64,000 bases of DNA from Cyrtodaria siliqua (GCA_037043455.1 JAWPHD010001807.1:62001-126000); one strand, 5' to 3'; counted from the stretch's first letter, positions 24,100-36,885 are shown. The notes: generated by a model from the sequence alone, not told the origin. Numbers and translations: made by a program.

Positions 24100-25310
24100 T
24101 TATATTTTGCCTCATTAAAACGATAGGGCCTTCATTTTATATGCGATCTTAACCAAACTGTACCAGATTGTTAATATCAACGAAAGCTCGCAAAAGCTCG
24201 AAAACCAGCTAGATCGAACTAGTAACAACGGAGTTATGACCCTTGATTTAGTTAAAAATGGTATATTTTGCCTCGTTAAGACGATATGGCCTTCATTTTT
24301 CATTCGATCTTTACAAAACTTTACCAGAGTGTTACTATCAATAAAAGCTCAGACAGTTGTGTAAACCAGCCAGATCGGACCGGTAATAGTGGAGTTATGG
24401 CCCTTGATTTAGTTAAGCATTCTATATGTTGCCTCGTTTAGACGATAGGGCCTTCATTTGCATTTGATCTTTACCAAACTGTACCAAATTGTTAATATCG
24501 ATGACTGCTCAGAAAAGTATGAAAACCAGCTAGATCAAACTTGTAATAGCGGCGTTATGGTCCTTGATTTAGTTAAAATATCTATATGTTGCCTCGTTAA
24601 GACGATAGGGCCTTCATTTTTTATGCGATCTTTACCAAACTGTACCAGAGTGTTTATATCAATAAAAGCTCGGATAAGTTTGAAAACCAGCTAGATCGAA
24701 CTAGTAACAGCGGAGTTATGACCCTTGATTTAGTTAAAAATCGTATATTTTGCCTCGTTAAGACGATATGGCCTTCATTTTTAATTTGATCTTTACCAAA
24801 CTTTACCAGATTGTTACTATCAATAAAAGCTCAGAAAAGTTTGTACACCAGCCAGTTCGGACCGTTATTAGTGGAGTTATGGCCCTTGATTTAGTTAGAA
24901 ATGCTATATTTTGTCTCGTGTAGACGATAGGGCCTTCATGTTGTATTCGATCTTTACCAAACTGTACCAGATTGTTAATATTGATGACTGCTCAGGCAAG
25001 TTTGAAAACCAGCCAGATTGGACCTGTTACAGCGGAGTTATGTCCCTTGATTTAGTTAAAATTTCTATATGTTGCCTCGTTAAGACGATAGGGCCTTCGA
25101 TTTTCATCTGACCGTTACCAAACTTTACCAGAGTATTACTATCAATGCAAGCTCACTCTCAATGAAAGCTCAGCAAAGTTCGTAAACCAGCCAGCTCGGA
25201 CCAGTAACAGTAGAATTATGGCCCTTGATCTAGTTTAAAATGCTATATTTTGCCTCGTTAAGATGATAGGGCCTTCGTTTTTCATCCGATATTTACCAAA
25301 CTTTGCCAGT
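24100..25310. repeat. Bivalve 'gagttatggccctt' repeat array, block 2
   Basis: About seven tandem units of about 160-165 bp continuing block 1 after the RT insertion. All reading frames here are products of the repeat. Confidence 0.88.
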
Positions 25311-25713
25311 GAGTAAAGTATACAGGGAGGAGACACGGGTTCATAAACGCTCTAGTTTATCGATTTATGTTGTCGGACTAGAACGCCGCCATTTACTATT
25401 GTATCGATACAGGTAAATCGATCGTTAGCACGTTACATTTGAAAAGTTAAAATTTCAGCAAACATCTCAGAACAGGCAGTTTTCACAGCCTCTTTTTTAC
25501 GGCTTTCTGTTTTAATCAACATCACGAAATTACCTTCTTGACAAAGATAAATATGACTACTATTCACATTTTGTTATTAATAAAGTCTAATATAACTAGT
25601 ACTTCGTTTTTAGTAGCTATACACTGTCACCATTTTTTATTTTGCGGCGAGTGACGCCATCTGTGTTACACGGAAACGTCTGGTAAAATGTCTTTTCCCT
25701 GTATACTTTACTC
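25311..25713. mobile_element. 400-bp MITE with 18-bp inverted repeats
   Basis: The terminal inverted repeats are gagtaaagtatacaggga and the complement tccctgtatactttactc. The insertion interrupts a unit of the ~160-bp repeat, which resumes with ttaatatcaacgaaagctc. There is no coding content. The superfamily is not assigned, and the target duplication is unclear. Confidence 0.8.
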
Positions 25714-26460
25714 CCTGTTAATATCAACGAAAGCTCAGACAAGTTCCAAAACGAACCAGATTGGACCATTTATACCGGAGTTGTGGCCCTTGATTTATTA
25801 AATATGCTAAAGAGCCTTCATTTGGCCGTATTACAGTGAAACTTTGCAGGGATGATCAATACCAAGCCTAGTTGTACATATCGTCACCGTTTTCCGGTTG
25901 AATGATTTTGACGGAGTTGTTGCCCTTTAAAGGTTTTAATACACAAACTTTGTCCTGACTAGTCTCCTGAACCTCTGGCAGGATTTAAAAGAAACTTTTC
26001 AGGGATGATCAGCACCAAGCCTAGTTATCATCGTCGCGTTCTGGCTTACAGATATGTGGTGGAGTTATGGCCCTTTAAAGGTTTCAATACGCAAACTTGA
26101 TCTGGGCTAGTTCTCCTGAATCCCTCTCCAGATTTCAACGACACTTTGCAGGGATGATCATTACCGAGCCTAGTTGTGTATATCATCGTCGTGTTTCTGC
26201 TTACAGATTTTTGGCGGAGTTATGACCCTTTAGAGGTTTTTAATACACAAGCATTTTCCGGGCTAGTTCTCATGAACCCTTGGCTGGATATTTGGCAGAG
26301 TTATGGCCTTTTAAAGATTTTAATACACAAATTTTGTCCAGATTACTATTTTCTGAACTCCTTGCCGGATTTCAGCGAATGTTAGCGGGTATGATCAGTA
26401 CCAAAAAGCCTAGTTGCACCTATCATTGCCGTGTTCTGGTTGAATGAATTTTGTTAGATA
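25714..26460. repeat. Second bivalve repeat family ('gcagggatgatcag'), block 1
   Basis: Four to five tandem units of about 150 bp with landmarks actttgcagggatgatca, taccaagcctagttg, catatcgtcaccgtgttc, ggagttatggccctttaaag and ttaatacacaaa. It shares the gagttatggccctt core with the first family, so the two are probably related. Confidence 0.85.
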
Positions 26461-27395
26461 CATCTTATCCCATTGCTGATTTAGAATATCGTAAGTCTGA
26501 ATTGTGTTATGAACCTGCCGGTTATTTAATCACTGGCAAACTGTGTGTTGACAGCTTTAAGTAGGTATAAATGTCCGAACAGTTAATGTAATTTTCACGC
26601 AACATAGTCAACTAAAAACACGTATTAAAACAAACAACAATTACAATATTAATAAGAAACAAGTTATGTGACATCACAAGCACAAACGGATAGACAAAGT
26701 CCATCGCTTCCGCCTTAGAACGAAGAGTGGCAGAAAAGATTGCTGGGGGTTTAAACCAGGTTCTAGGGTGCAACAAACCTCCCTTTTACCCTAATATTAT
26801 CTCTCAATTCCTTACCTAGAACGTGGTATTTTAAAGGTTATCTTACTTGTTATAACGATTTATTAGAACATTTTTATTTTATTTCAGTTGTCATCGACAT
26901 CAACGATCAGCCTATGTAGGAACAACTACATTGTCCCCAGGACGAACCTAGTTCGAGCAAAACATAAGAACAGCTGCATTATCCCCATGACCAACCTAGT
27001 TCGAGCAATACATATGAACAGCTGCATTTTACCCAGGACCAACCGAAATCGAACAATGCATATGGAGAACTGCATTTTATTTAAGACCAACCTAAATCGA
27101 GCAGTTAAATAGTTATCGATGAAATATAAATAGTTTAACTATAATCACAATTCAAAAACTTCTAATAATTCCAAAAATTCTAATAATTAACTCTCATGAA
27201 ATATATCTGTAATGATTTAAATAATGTTTACATTTCCTCAAGCGTGAACCTACTCGTTTGATTTGTTTTAACTGACTGAATGGTCAGGTTATATATAATA
27301 CGTATCATATTTGGGTATTCTAATACGTATTTTGGTAATATTGTCTTGTATTATAAATATGAAAGTCGTTCCTCAATTTCGCAATATAATAGTAT
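26461..27395. other. Spacer with RT-tail fragment and 57-bp tandem repeat
   Basis: 26690-26810 is a minus-strand fragment of the RT-element 3' tail (its complement contains caccctagaacctggtttaa). 26930-27106 is about three to four diverged copies of a 57-bp repeat (ctgcatt...accaacctagttcgagca). Nothing else was recognised. Confidence 0.6.
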
Positions 27396-27414
27396 AATTG
27401 TTTTTAGCTTTTAG

Positions 27415-29010
27415 CCTAAGGGATGGTGAGTTGCCCGTCGTCCGTCTTGTCGTCGTCGTCCGTCGTCCGTCGTCGCCCGTTAACTTTTGCCTTGTGAATA
27501 CACTAGCACCTTCATGTATTATTAGATCTTCACCAAATGTTGCTAGATTGTTAATATCAACAATTCCGAGTACCAGCTAGGTCGGATTAGTTTCACCGGA
27601 GTTATGGCCCTTGATTTGATGAAAAATGCCACATTCTGCCTCGTGAACACTCTAGCACCTTCATTTATTATTTTATTTTTACCAAGCTATTTATTAATAT
27701 CAATAAAACCTCAGAAAAGTTCGAATACCAGCCAGATCGGATCAGTAATACTAGAGATATGGGCCCTTTTTTGCTGAAAAACACACACCATTTTTTGCCT
27801 TGTGAACATTCTAACACCTTCATTTATTATTTGATCTTTACTATACTTGCACAAATTGTTAATAGCAATAAAATCTTGGATGAGTTTGAATAACAGCCAG
27901 ATCGGATTATTTATGCCGGAGTTATGGCCGATGATTGATTGCTAAAACATGCCATTTTCTGCCTTGTGAATATTCTAGCGCCTTCATTTATTAGTTCATC
28001 TTTACTAAACTTGCAAAGATTGTTTATAGCAATGAAATCTTTAACAATTTCGAAGACCAGCCAGATTGGACAATTTACGCCTGAGTTATGGCCCTTAATT
28101 TTCTGAAATTTGCTATAATTTGGCCTCGTTAACTCGATAAGACCTTCATTTTTAACCGGATATTTTCCAAACAGTACCAGATTGTTGATATCAATGAAAG
28201 CCCGGAAGAGTTCGAAAACAAGCCAGATTGGACCATTTACACCGAATCTTTGACCCTTGATTTTATAAAATATGCTATACTTTGGCCTCGTTAAAACAAA
28301 AGGGCCTTCATTTTTCATCGAATCTTTTACAAACTTACCTGATTGTTGATTCCAATGAAAGCTTGGACGAGTTCAAAAACCAGTCATATAGGACCGGTAA
28401 CACCGGAGTTATGGCCATTGATTAAGTTAAAAACGCTAGGGACAATAGGGCCTAAACGATAGGGTCTTTATTTTCATCCGATTTTATCAAACTTTACCAG
28501 ATTGTTAATCAATGAAAGCTCGGACAAGTTTGAAAACCAGCCAAATGGGGTTAGTAACACCGAAGTTACGGCCATTGATTTGGTTAAAAATGCTGTAGTT
28601 TGCCTCATTAAGACCACAGGGCCTTCATTTTGGTCGGATTTTAATGTAACTTTGCAGGGATGATCAGTATCAAATCTAGTTAGGCATATCGTCACCGTGT
28701 TCCGTTTGAATGCTTTCTGACGGAGTTACGACCCTTTAAAGTTTTTAATACACAATATTTGCCCGGACCATTTTTCCGGATTTGAACTAAACTTTGCAGG
28801 AATGATGAGCACCAGGCCTAGTGGGTCATATTAACAGTGTTGCGTTGAATGAATTTTGGCTGAGTTATGGCTTTCAGGTTTTAGCATTCTAAATTTGTAC
28901 AGGCTAGTTCTCCTCTCTGCTGGATTTCAACGCAACTTGGCAGGGATGATCAGTACCAAACCTAGTTGCACATATCGTCACCGTGTTTTTGTTGAATGAT
29001 TTTTGCACAG
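27415..29010. repeat. Bivalve repeat arrays, block 3 (both families)
   Basis: Starts with a cgtccgtcgtc-rich leader. About seven units of the ~160-bp repeat follow (27.48-28.62 kb), then about two to three units of the gcagggatgatcag family (28.62-29.0 kb). The order of leader, family 1, family 2 suggests a composite repeat. Confidence 0.85.
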
Positions 29011-29744
29011 TGCCGATTAATGCTTTTTCTTACTTATTCTAAAAGTTTTCACCAAATACTTTAGTATTTGCTTTAAACAGTATTACTAACTTCTAAGAAA
29101 CTTACACATTTCTTTAATATATATATATTGTCTGGAAATACCTAGTATGATTGGATATTTTTATGTAGGTGTTAATTTGATAACCTGAGTATTTTTAAAT
29201 ATATTCAAATAATATGTAACTTCTGTGATCATCTTAAACAAACACGTTTTTAATACATAAACTGTTTAATGTCTATTCGATATCTCATGCATATTCGGAT
29301 ATTAATTTATTGCCTTGTAAATCTTGTAAATAACTCTGAATCGAATTAATTTTATCGGGCATGTACAAAGTACATTAAAACAGCGGTTCTTAGTATTTGT
29401 ACACAGGTTTTGCAAAACAAAAAGTTATATACTAATCCAGTTAGTACGGACAGAACTAGTGGAATATTTTCAGGATAACGTGTTTCTTCTTCATTAAATG
29501 TTTCCATTACAGACATCCACATACATCCTTTGTTGTCCACACACTTACTCTTTTCAAAATAATTAACTTTTACTGAGCACTGGACGTTGTATACTTGTAT
29601 TGCCATACTAAGTTTTGTTCATAACAAATGCATATTGAGAAAGATAACGTGTGCTTTTATAAACCTAATATGAATTTATTTCGATATATTTTCTCTCTGC
29701 TAAATATAGTGATATGTAAATATTTAATTTGCTAATTCTGTGTA
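29011..29744. other. AT-rich spacer without recognised gene
   Basis: No domain, splice-consistent exon or repeat was recognised. An 84-codon minus-strand frame (29606-29352) has no similarity I can name. Confidence 0.35.
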
Positions 29745-29978
29745 AGAATGAATGAGTGAATGGTGTTTTACGGCACGTCGACACATAAATAGGTCATATT
29801 GCGCGCAAAAACTGATGAAAGATGATGAAATGAAGGATTAATTAAAAATTAATGTAAACATATAAAGATAAAACTATTTACAAATAAGGGATGATATGGT
29901 AGTAATATAAACTATATATGTAAATCAACAAAGGCCCGGAAACGGGTATATAAAGAAGTAAATATATACAATAGCATA
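29745..29978 (-). mobile_element. 3' UTR of the LINE
   Basis: Non-coding 3' end of the minus-strand LINE, ending in a degenerate (CATT)n-like tail. It matches the isolated copy at 20.57-20.76 kb, which defines the family's 3' terminus. Confidence 0.75.
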
Positions 29979-32026
29979 TTATAATGAATTATATAGTCTG
30001 ACTTCCTTCAGGAAATCTAAAACTAGACTAAAATCTGTAGTATTAAATAACTCGGTCATAGTATTAACATTGTAGTACCTTTGACGCATAGGATCAAAGT
30101 CTACACATTCCAGCAATATGTGTTTGACCGTTAACGGTGCAAAGCAGGGTATACATTCTGGTAATTGCTCACCTTGTAATAAATACGAATGAGTATAACG
30201 TGTATGCCCTATCCTGCACCGGGCTAGGACAACTTCCTCTCGACGAATGGGTCTACTAGAAGAACGCCATTCTCCGCGTAACGGTTTAATTGAATGGAGT
30301 TTATTGTTAACGGACAAATCCCAAGCGGTTTTCAAGAGTTATGAATATATGTGTTAATACAACTTTTAAAATCAGTATAAGGTAATTTGGTATTAGATAT
30401 ATGTAAACCTAATGCTGCCTTAGCAGTACTATCAGCTCTATCATTACCACGTATTCCTACATGTCTTTGAAGCCAGCAGAAAATAATAACATTATCAATT
30501 ATAAGAGAATTGTACATTTCTAAAAGTTGAAACACAACTGGGTTATCATGTTTCATATTACCCAGTGCTTGAAGAGATGAAAGGGAATCAGAAAAGATTA
30601 CAAAATGGTCATCATCAGATTCCTGAATATAATTTAAGGCAAGTTCAATTGCCTTAAGTTCAGCTGAAAAGATAGAGGCCTTGTCAGGCAGGCGGCTCTT
30701 TATGCTGTGTTTGTGAACAACAGCTGCTGCAGCTACCTTATATCCATCTTTAGAACCATCTATGTATATATGTTGAGAGTTACTGTATTTCGATTTAATT
30801 TCATTAAATTTGCTTTGAAAGACAGTAGGGTCTGTACTGTTTGTTACTATTACAAAGGTCGAAAAAAATTGTTGGTGTTTCGAAAGTCCACGGTGGAATT
30901 TGTGGTACTTTGTACTTGGCAATTAAATTTAGGTCGATTTCAGTGTCTCTCAGTTTTGGTTTAATACGAAGACCAAATGATCGAATGGCCTTCGGTTTTC
31001 GATCAAAAAAAGGTTCATAGCTTGGGTTAAAAACATTATCGAAAGTTGGGTTTGAAGGGTTAGACTTTAATTTAATAGCGTATTGAAGGGCTAATTTGTC
31101 CCGTCTATGAGACAGTGACGGTTCATTAGCTTCAACATATAGACTTTCAGCTGGTGATGTACGAAAGGCACCTAAGGCGAGTCGTAATCCTTGATTATGT
31201 ATAAGATCGAGCATCTGCAAGTACGATATGCGAGTCGATCCATATACTATCGAGCCGTAGTCCAGCTTGGATCTGATAAGAGATCTGGAAAGTCGCAAGA
31301 GGACTTTACGATCCGCTCCCCAGTTAGTGTTTGCGACAACTTTAAGTAAATTAAGAGCTTTAAGGCACTTGGATTTGCGAAGTTTCCATCGTTGCGTTTT
31401 TTCGAGAAGTGAAGGGCCGATATTTTCAAGAAATAAGGGGAAGTGGTCATTTCCACATTGGATCGCATATTGTTAAATCAATGGAAGAATGAGAGCCTGT
31501 AGCTGGATGTAAATAAGTATGTGTTTTGTTATCATTAAAAAGACACAAATTGTTTTTGGCTAAGAAATCCTCAACTTTCTTGCCTTTATCGTTGATATCC
31601 TTACAACCCCCAAATGTAGTTGTGTGCATTAAAATCACCCAAGAGTATAAAAGGTGATGGTAATTGTGCAACTAGGTGATTTAGATCTTGAAGGTCTAGT
31701 GAAGAACTGGGCGGTAAATATAAGGAGCATATTGTTATAACTCGATGCATCGTAACACTGACCGCAACAGCTTGCAGACCAGTTTTCTGCGAGGAATGTT
31801 TCGATTCACAATAATCGAAACTCCTCCAGAAGCTTTATCACCTGTATCACAAATATAGTTATACAATGAATAGTTTTTAAAATATATCTTATCACTAGTT
31901 TTAAAGAAAGTCTTGAAGACAAAATGCAACAGGATTGTGTTTATTTAAAAGTAAGTTGATTTCATCGTAATTAGGATTTAAACCTCGGCAGTTGCATTGA
32001 ATGACCTTATTTGATTTGTTCGTCAC
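29979..32026 (-). pseudogene. LINE ORF2: endonuclease, RT remnant, RNase H
   Basis: Order from the 5' end: AP-endonuclease start (IQCNCRGLNPNYDE near 32.0 kb); ASGGVSIIVN; LGDFNAHN-type segment and SSIDLTICDP (31.6-31.45 kb); then an abrupt jump near 31.38 kb to the C-terminal RT region (IRSKLDYGSIVYGS). The RT palm with its YxDD motif is missing. RNase H follows (30922-30332) with all expected acidic residues: YIDGSK, SAELKAIEL, FSDSLSSL and GNDRAD. The C-terminal segment (30335-29979) contains ARCRIGHTRYTH and PCFAPLTVKHILLEC. The RNase H domain places it in the I/Nimb/R1-like group. Frameshifts and a large internal deletion make it inactive. Confidence 0.85.
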
Positions 32027-32113
32027 TAAGGCGGAAGTAAGGGATTACGGCCGTTGGGTTTGGTAGACCTTGGAGACTTTGGAGACTTTGGGAGTTCCGG
32101 ACGTGTTGGATCA

Positions 32114-33445
32114 TCAACCTCCATCTCCAAGTCTCCATATCTGTTGTGCAGTTCGTTCAATCGGATCATCAGATCCTTTTGACTGCTTCCCTAACCCGGG
32201 AGTTTTCCTTTTTCTTGCTGTCACGTCCGTGGCAGCAGTTCTGATTGGTGACGAACTCTTGGGAGACTTCGTCGGATTTGACGAACCTTTGGAAGAGTTC
32301 GTCGGGTTTGGTGGACTCTTGGTTGCACTAGAGTCCGTCGATTTCGGAATAGATGAAGTAGATGCAGTAGGTGTAGGAGTTGTTGAGGATATAGTTGAAG
32401 GAGTTTTAGGCTTGGAAGCCACAAGAGGTTTGGGAGCTATAGGAGGCTTATTTAAGAGGACCACAGTTTTAGAGGATTCCTGAACAGAGAGTGGAATAGT
32501 AGCACACCCGTCGGAGCCTATTGGCCAGGTTATCACGGTCTGCACCGCGGTAGATCTGGTAGCTGGTTTCTCATCCCTACTCGCATCGGCATATGATTTG
32601 CCAGATGGAGTGGGCGGAGTAAGGCTCTCATCAAGTTTCCTAGCTTCAGGAAAAGAAATGTTCTTTTCAATCTTAACTTTCTGTATTTCCCTCTCGTGCT
32701 TCCACTTCGGACAATCCTTAGAGAAAGCTCCGTGGGTCCCCTTGCAGTTAACGCAAGAGGCGGAATTTTTGCAATTGGCGAAGTCACTATGACCCTCTTG
32801 GCCACAAAAGGCACAGACAGGAGCAGCTCGCTTGCATCTTTCTCTATGGTGACCAAAGAGTTGACAGTTAAAACATCGAAGAGGGTTTGGAATGAAGGGG
32901 TCAACTGGTAAAATGATATATCTAGTTTTGATGGTCTTTGACAGATTTGGTGTGCTGAAAGTAAGCACAAAAGTATTTGTAGGAGTGAGTTTGCCACTCC
33001 GCCTCGTACTGATGCGCGTTAGTCACACCTTGAGATTTGAGATTTTGAGTAATTTCTTCAAGAGTGCAGTGCTCCATTTCCCTGGAGCGTACAACACCCT
33101 TAGAAGAATTGAGAGAAATGTGAGGAATAACCTCAACATGGATGTTTAGGAAAGCATGAATTGAAAGGAGATTGTCAGAGTGTGATTTTTTGGCACACTC
33201 AACAAGAAGTTTGCCATTACATGTATTGAGTTTTTTGACACTCCTTGGCTCACCGGCGATGCCAAGTAAAGCCTTGTAGATGGCAAAAGGAGAGAGTCTA
33301 GTAATAGGTTTGTCATCCTCTAGAGAGATAATGTTAAGAAAACGAGGCCAATTTAAATGAGAGATATCCTCATCCGATTCTGATTTGAATCTTCTCGAGA
33401 TCGTTTAGGAGCATGAGTAGTTTAGTGTGCGTGTTTTGGTGCCAT
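32114..33445 (-). pseudogene. LINE ORF1: zinc-knuckle Gag-like protein
   Basis: Probable start ATG at 33445-33443 (MAPKHAH), then frame breaks. The conserved N-terminal region reads DISHLNWPRFLNIISLEDD and includes GKLLVECAKKSHSDNLL. A frameshift near 33.0 kb leads to the main frame 32968-32114. This has three zinc knuckles: CFNCQLFGHHRERC, CAFCGQEGHSDFANC and CVNCKGTHGAFSKDC. A Ser/Thr/Pro/Lys-rich low-complexity tail follows. This is a nucleic-acid-binding Gag-like protein of an I/Jockey-type LINE. It lies 88 bp upstream of ORF2. Confidence 0.85.
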
Positions 33446-34140
33446 AATGGGGAATTGATATTCATTCTCCACGCTTCTCACCCACCTCGGAGTCCAACAA
33501 GGGGACATTTGCTGTGGATATCCGACAGACAAATGCCAAGAATACGTGAAGAGTATACTCATATAAAACTAACGCATCAGACTCCCCATACCACCCAGCA
33601 GAAATAACCCCTAAACTAAAAAGTCGAAGAGTCGCACTTATGTTCCGCTTAAAAGTGGCATGAGTATAGCCATATAGCATTCAGAAGTACAAAATTAGCC
33701 CTAGCGCCACCGCCATAAAGGATCCTTTCTACATTATGTTTAAAGAGGACGAAATAAAAGGGGAGCAAGATATCAAACGAGAGGGATTGAGAGAGACTTG
33801 AATTAAACAAGAAGCTAGGATCCCGTATAGCTGGCGTGACAAACCGATTGATCAGATCGGGCTAATCTGACCGCCCGTCTAGTTGAAGTCCGGACCAAAG
33901 TGGTGTGTTGTAACGTGGAGATAACTACCAGATCTCCACGTCACTCAACCACCAGGATTTCCTTCTCAAACGACACGGGTCGCCACCCACGGTCAACAGG
34001 TAGGTTACATTTCGGGGTGTGGGGGGGGGGGGTGTGTGTGGACCTACCCTCTGCTAAGTAACGAGCAGTCGGTTGATTCTTATCACCCCACCACCGACTG
34101 GGGAGTTCTGTGTAAGATACATAGACATGTGTTAGTTCCA
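33446..34140 (-). mobile_element. Probable LINE 5' region with hairpin and poly-G
   Basis: Non-coding DNA upstream of ORF1. It includes a hairpin at about 33909-33942 (acgtggagat / atctccacgt) and a run of 13 G at about 34021-34033. The 5' limit of the LINE is not defined. This may mark the element promoter or simply flanking DNA. Confidence 0.4.
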
Positions 34141-35758
34141 TAACTTTGCATATCCCCATACAATTCAATGTGATTTACAAAGTCAATCCATAAATCGTCA
34201 CAATAAATGGTTTGCTTTTTCAATAAATACTGAAAAGGGGATCCCTTGGAGGCATAAACATGAGAGAAACGTTAGCTCCTTATGTGTTGACTACCGAGTC
34301 TGCTACATTGTTAGTTCGTTGGTTCAAATGAATCTCCTTTGTATTATACTGCAACTCTCAATAAAACCGCGTTTGATTATAAGGGTTGTTCCCATGCCTG
34401 TGTTTGGTTGTTCTGTCCTTGCATGCTACATTTCCTGTTCGACCTTTATATCAACTTCATTCGATGAAAAAAGCATTGATCTCATAAATAATTTTCTTAT
34501 AATCGAGCACAGCAGTTAAATAATGTCTATGTCAATAAAGAATAGAGAGAAAAAAAGAAGATTTTTATGTCTTTAATGAATGTTAATTTAAGGTGCAACA
34601 CCTCTCCCCTAGAACCGACCTAAGTGGTATTTTACTTTAACACCACAACGATTGGGCTTGATTATGCCAAAAGACTAGTAAGTATTAACACTTCTGATTG
34701 TTAGTCGGGGCGTCATTTTACAGCCACTACGCAGCTCTAAACAAACGTAAGTTGAATAGAAATCAATACTGAAAGCGAATCGATTGGGTAATGTACGGTA
34801 CAACACCTCTTCATGCTTCGCTAGTACCGACTTAATCGGTATTCTTATTTAAGCAAAAATGATTGGACCCGAAGTACTATAAAACAACACTACTGAGTCA
34901 TAGTCGTTTTCACTTTTATTTTGTCACTGGCCCTTCATAAGTGCCATCGACGGTTAGCTCAAAGTCAATGACAATTCAAACAGAATGTGTAGCCTTATCA
35001 GAACAAAACATACACACGTTTTTAAATCAACAATCACATACAATCTATAAATAGTACAGTGGCTTACGGGAATTAAAATTAGTAAGCAAGACATGAAGTA
35101 ATTAGTAAACTATAAGTGGCAGCATATCAGTCGAACAGGAAATATGGCATTCACAGAAAAAAGTCAACCAATGTTCTCTCTGGCTAATATAGACTGAACA
35201 CATTTAATATTAACATAAATAAATACTGAGTACAAGAAATGAAAACTGTATTGTAAAAGGAACCCCATCTCATTCTTGACATCCACTGGGTTTTGACAGT
35301 TATGCGAACAGTCACCGGGGGTAGTTAAATATATTCAGTTCGTCCCTTTTAGGTTAAATATAATTTACATTTTGAGTTTTGCATTTTTTTCTATCGGTAA
35401 GCTCTTGAACAAAAAAATCAGTAAATATCAGTAAAATTTACATTTGTTCGAAGGGTAGTTATTTGAAAAAAGTATAGGCATCAATCCAATTATGAATGCT
35501 TGAATCAAACCTTAATAATTTAATAATGATATTAAAGGAAAAGATAAACTAAAATAATAATTCATACACATTTAATACACACTTACGGTACTCGTGTAAC
35601 TCCCTGTCGGCCTGAGGCCACACAAACTGGAAGAAGCAGTAAATGAATTCATAATAGTAAATAAAAACATTGATTTGATTTAGAAAGTAAGTAAGCAAGT
35701 AATTTAATTATAGTGGACATAGTCAAATCAGTCTTCCTTGAGGCCCTTTTAATAACAT
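34141..35758. other. No gene; two related diverged repeat units
   Basis: Two diverged copies about 205 bp apart (from about 34590 and 34795) share gtgcaacacctct / ctagaaccgac / ggtatt / gattgg landmarks. The remainder is AT-rich with nothing recognised. Confidence 0.4.
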
Positions 35759-35960
35759 TGTTATGCCCCCGCAACAAAGTTGGGGGCATATAGTGTTACT
35801 CTTGTCCGTCTGTGCGTGCGTGCAAAGAAATGGTGTCCACATTATTATCTTTGGCAATTTTTATCCAATCTTCTCCAAACTTGGTCAAGTTGTATATGAA
35901 CACAATGTTTCTGTCAAGTTTGATTTTCGAAATAAATGCATCCGTATCCCATGGAAAAAT
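35759..35960 (+). repeat. Bivalve 'TTATGCCCCCGCAAC' repeat
   Basis: Begins with a hairpin-forming terminus (tatgccccc ... gggggcata), then tgtccgtctgtgcgtgcgtg and tttatccaatcttctccaaa. I associate this start with a very common bivalve repeat family. Only one end is seen. Confidence 0.7.
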
Positions 35961-36494
35961 TTCTAGTTTCAAATATAAAACAACTAAAAGTAAGATATCA
36001 AATAGAGGCATACTTATATATATGAACAATTAGAACATGTTACTTTTATAATGATACATTGTCCAAAATCAAGCGGCATAAAACATAAATATAATTTGTT
36101 TGCATTTATAAACAAGATAAAGTTGTATGGTGTAGTGTATACATCACAGCTGGTTTCATCCCATGTAAATAACAATATTTAATAACGAACTTAACTCTGC
36201 ATTTAGATTTCATTTTTATTTTTTACCCATTTCAAGCAAGTGTTGGAAAATATATTTAATGATGCATTGATGTGAGATATCATATGATATTAATTGAGAT
36301 TGGGATACTATTCCGTACTTTTATTTCTTTATTTCCTCCTGATTAGGAAATTATCTTGAATGAATTTGGCAGTACGTAAATTGTATACATGTGTTTAGGA
36401 TTTATATTGTATGGGAGTTTGTTATATTGCCATGAAATTTGTATTATTTTAATAATGTGCACTATTTCCAATATTATTTTTATTTCTTTTTCAG

Positions 36495-36740
36495 ATCAAC
36501 AGTTCAGATCGAAAAAGAGAACTTTGGTTAGTCCGATGGTTAGTCAGACAACAGCACCTGTAGTCCTTTCAGAGCGACTTTTGTCGCTAGACTGTGATCG
36601 GCTTGAGTTAGAAATTAAGAGCTTGAAAGCAGATACTGAGAAAATCAATGCAAAGAGACATTTGTGTTTAGCAAGAACTGAATATTACAACAAAAATGTG
36701 TTTGAATTATCTTCAAGTTCTCCTGGGTTGATAGCATGGT
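36495..36740 (+). pseudogene. Myb-like partner protein of a Harbinger element, C-terminal exon
   Basis: Acceptor ttttcag ends at 36494. The frame reads RLLSLDCDRLELEIKSLKADT and on through a coiled-coil-like, charged region. This resembles the C-terminal part of Myb/SANT DNA-binding proteins encoded by Harbinger-type transposons (leading 'RLLxLExxRLELE'). It is convergent with the transposase fragments on the minus strand at 36.9-40.2 kb, the usual two-gene layout of these elements. The N-terminal SANT domain is not in the window next to it. Confidence 0.5.
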
Positions 36741-36774
36741 GTTTTTCAGCACATGTTAGGCTATGCCATACGGT

Positions 36775-36885
36775 ATATTTTTTTAGTGGTGGAGGCAGAC
36801 CACACATTTACTCCTGAGTAGAACCAGTACATTATACCTCTCACCATCCGTACGAATCATTACTTTCTCACTTTAATACAAGTTG
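36775..36885 (-). mobile_element. SINE 3' half, minus strand
   Basis: The complement matches 62.79-62.88 kb: gtgagaaa, ttcgtacggatgg, gtactggttctac and gtggtctgcctccaccac. It is truncated on its 5' side and inserted at the end of the Myb-like exon. Confidence 0.75.

Noticed and set aside
27911..28318. 135-codon minus-strand frame and similar frames at 24.1-25.1 kb
   Set aside because: They lie entirely in the ~160-bp bivalve repeats.
29800..29840. Hammerhead ribozyme (ctgatga ... gaaa)
   Set aside because: Core-like words occur, but stem II and flanking stems cannot be paired; no convincing ribozyme was found near the RT copies either.
32070..32483. 137-codon plus-strand frame
   Set aside because: Antisense shadow of the Pro/Ser/Thr-rich LINE ORF1.
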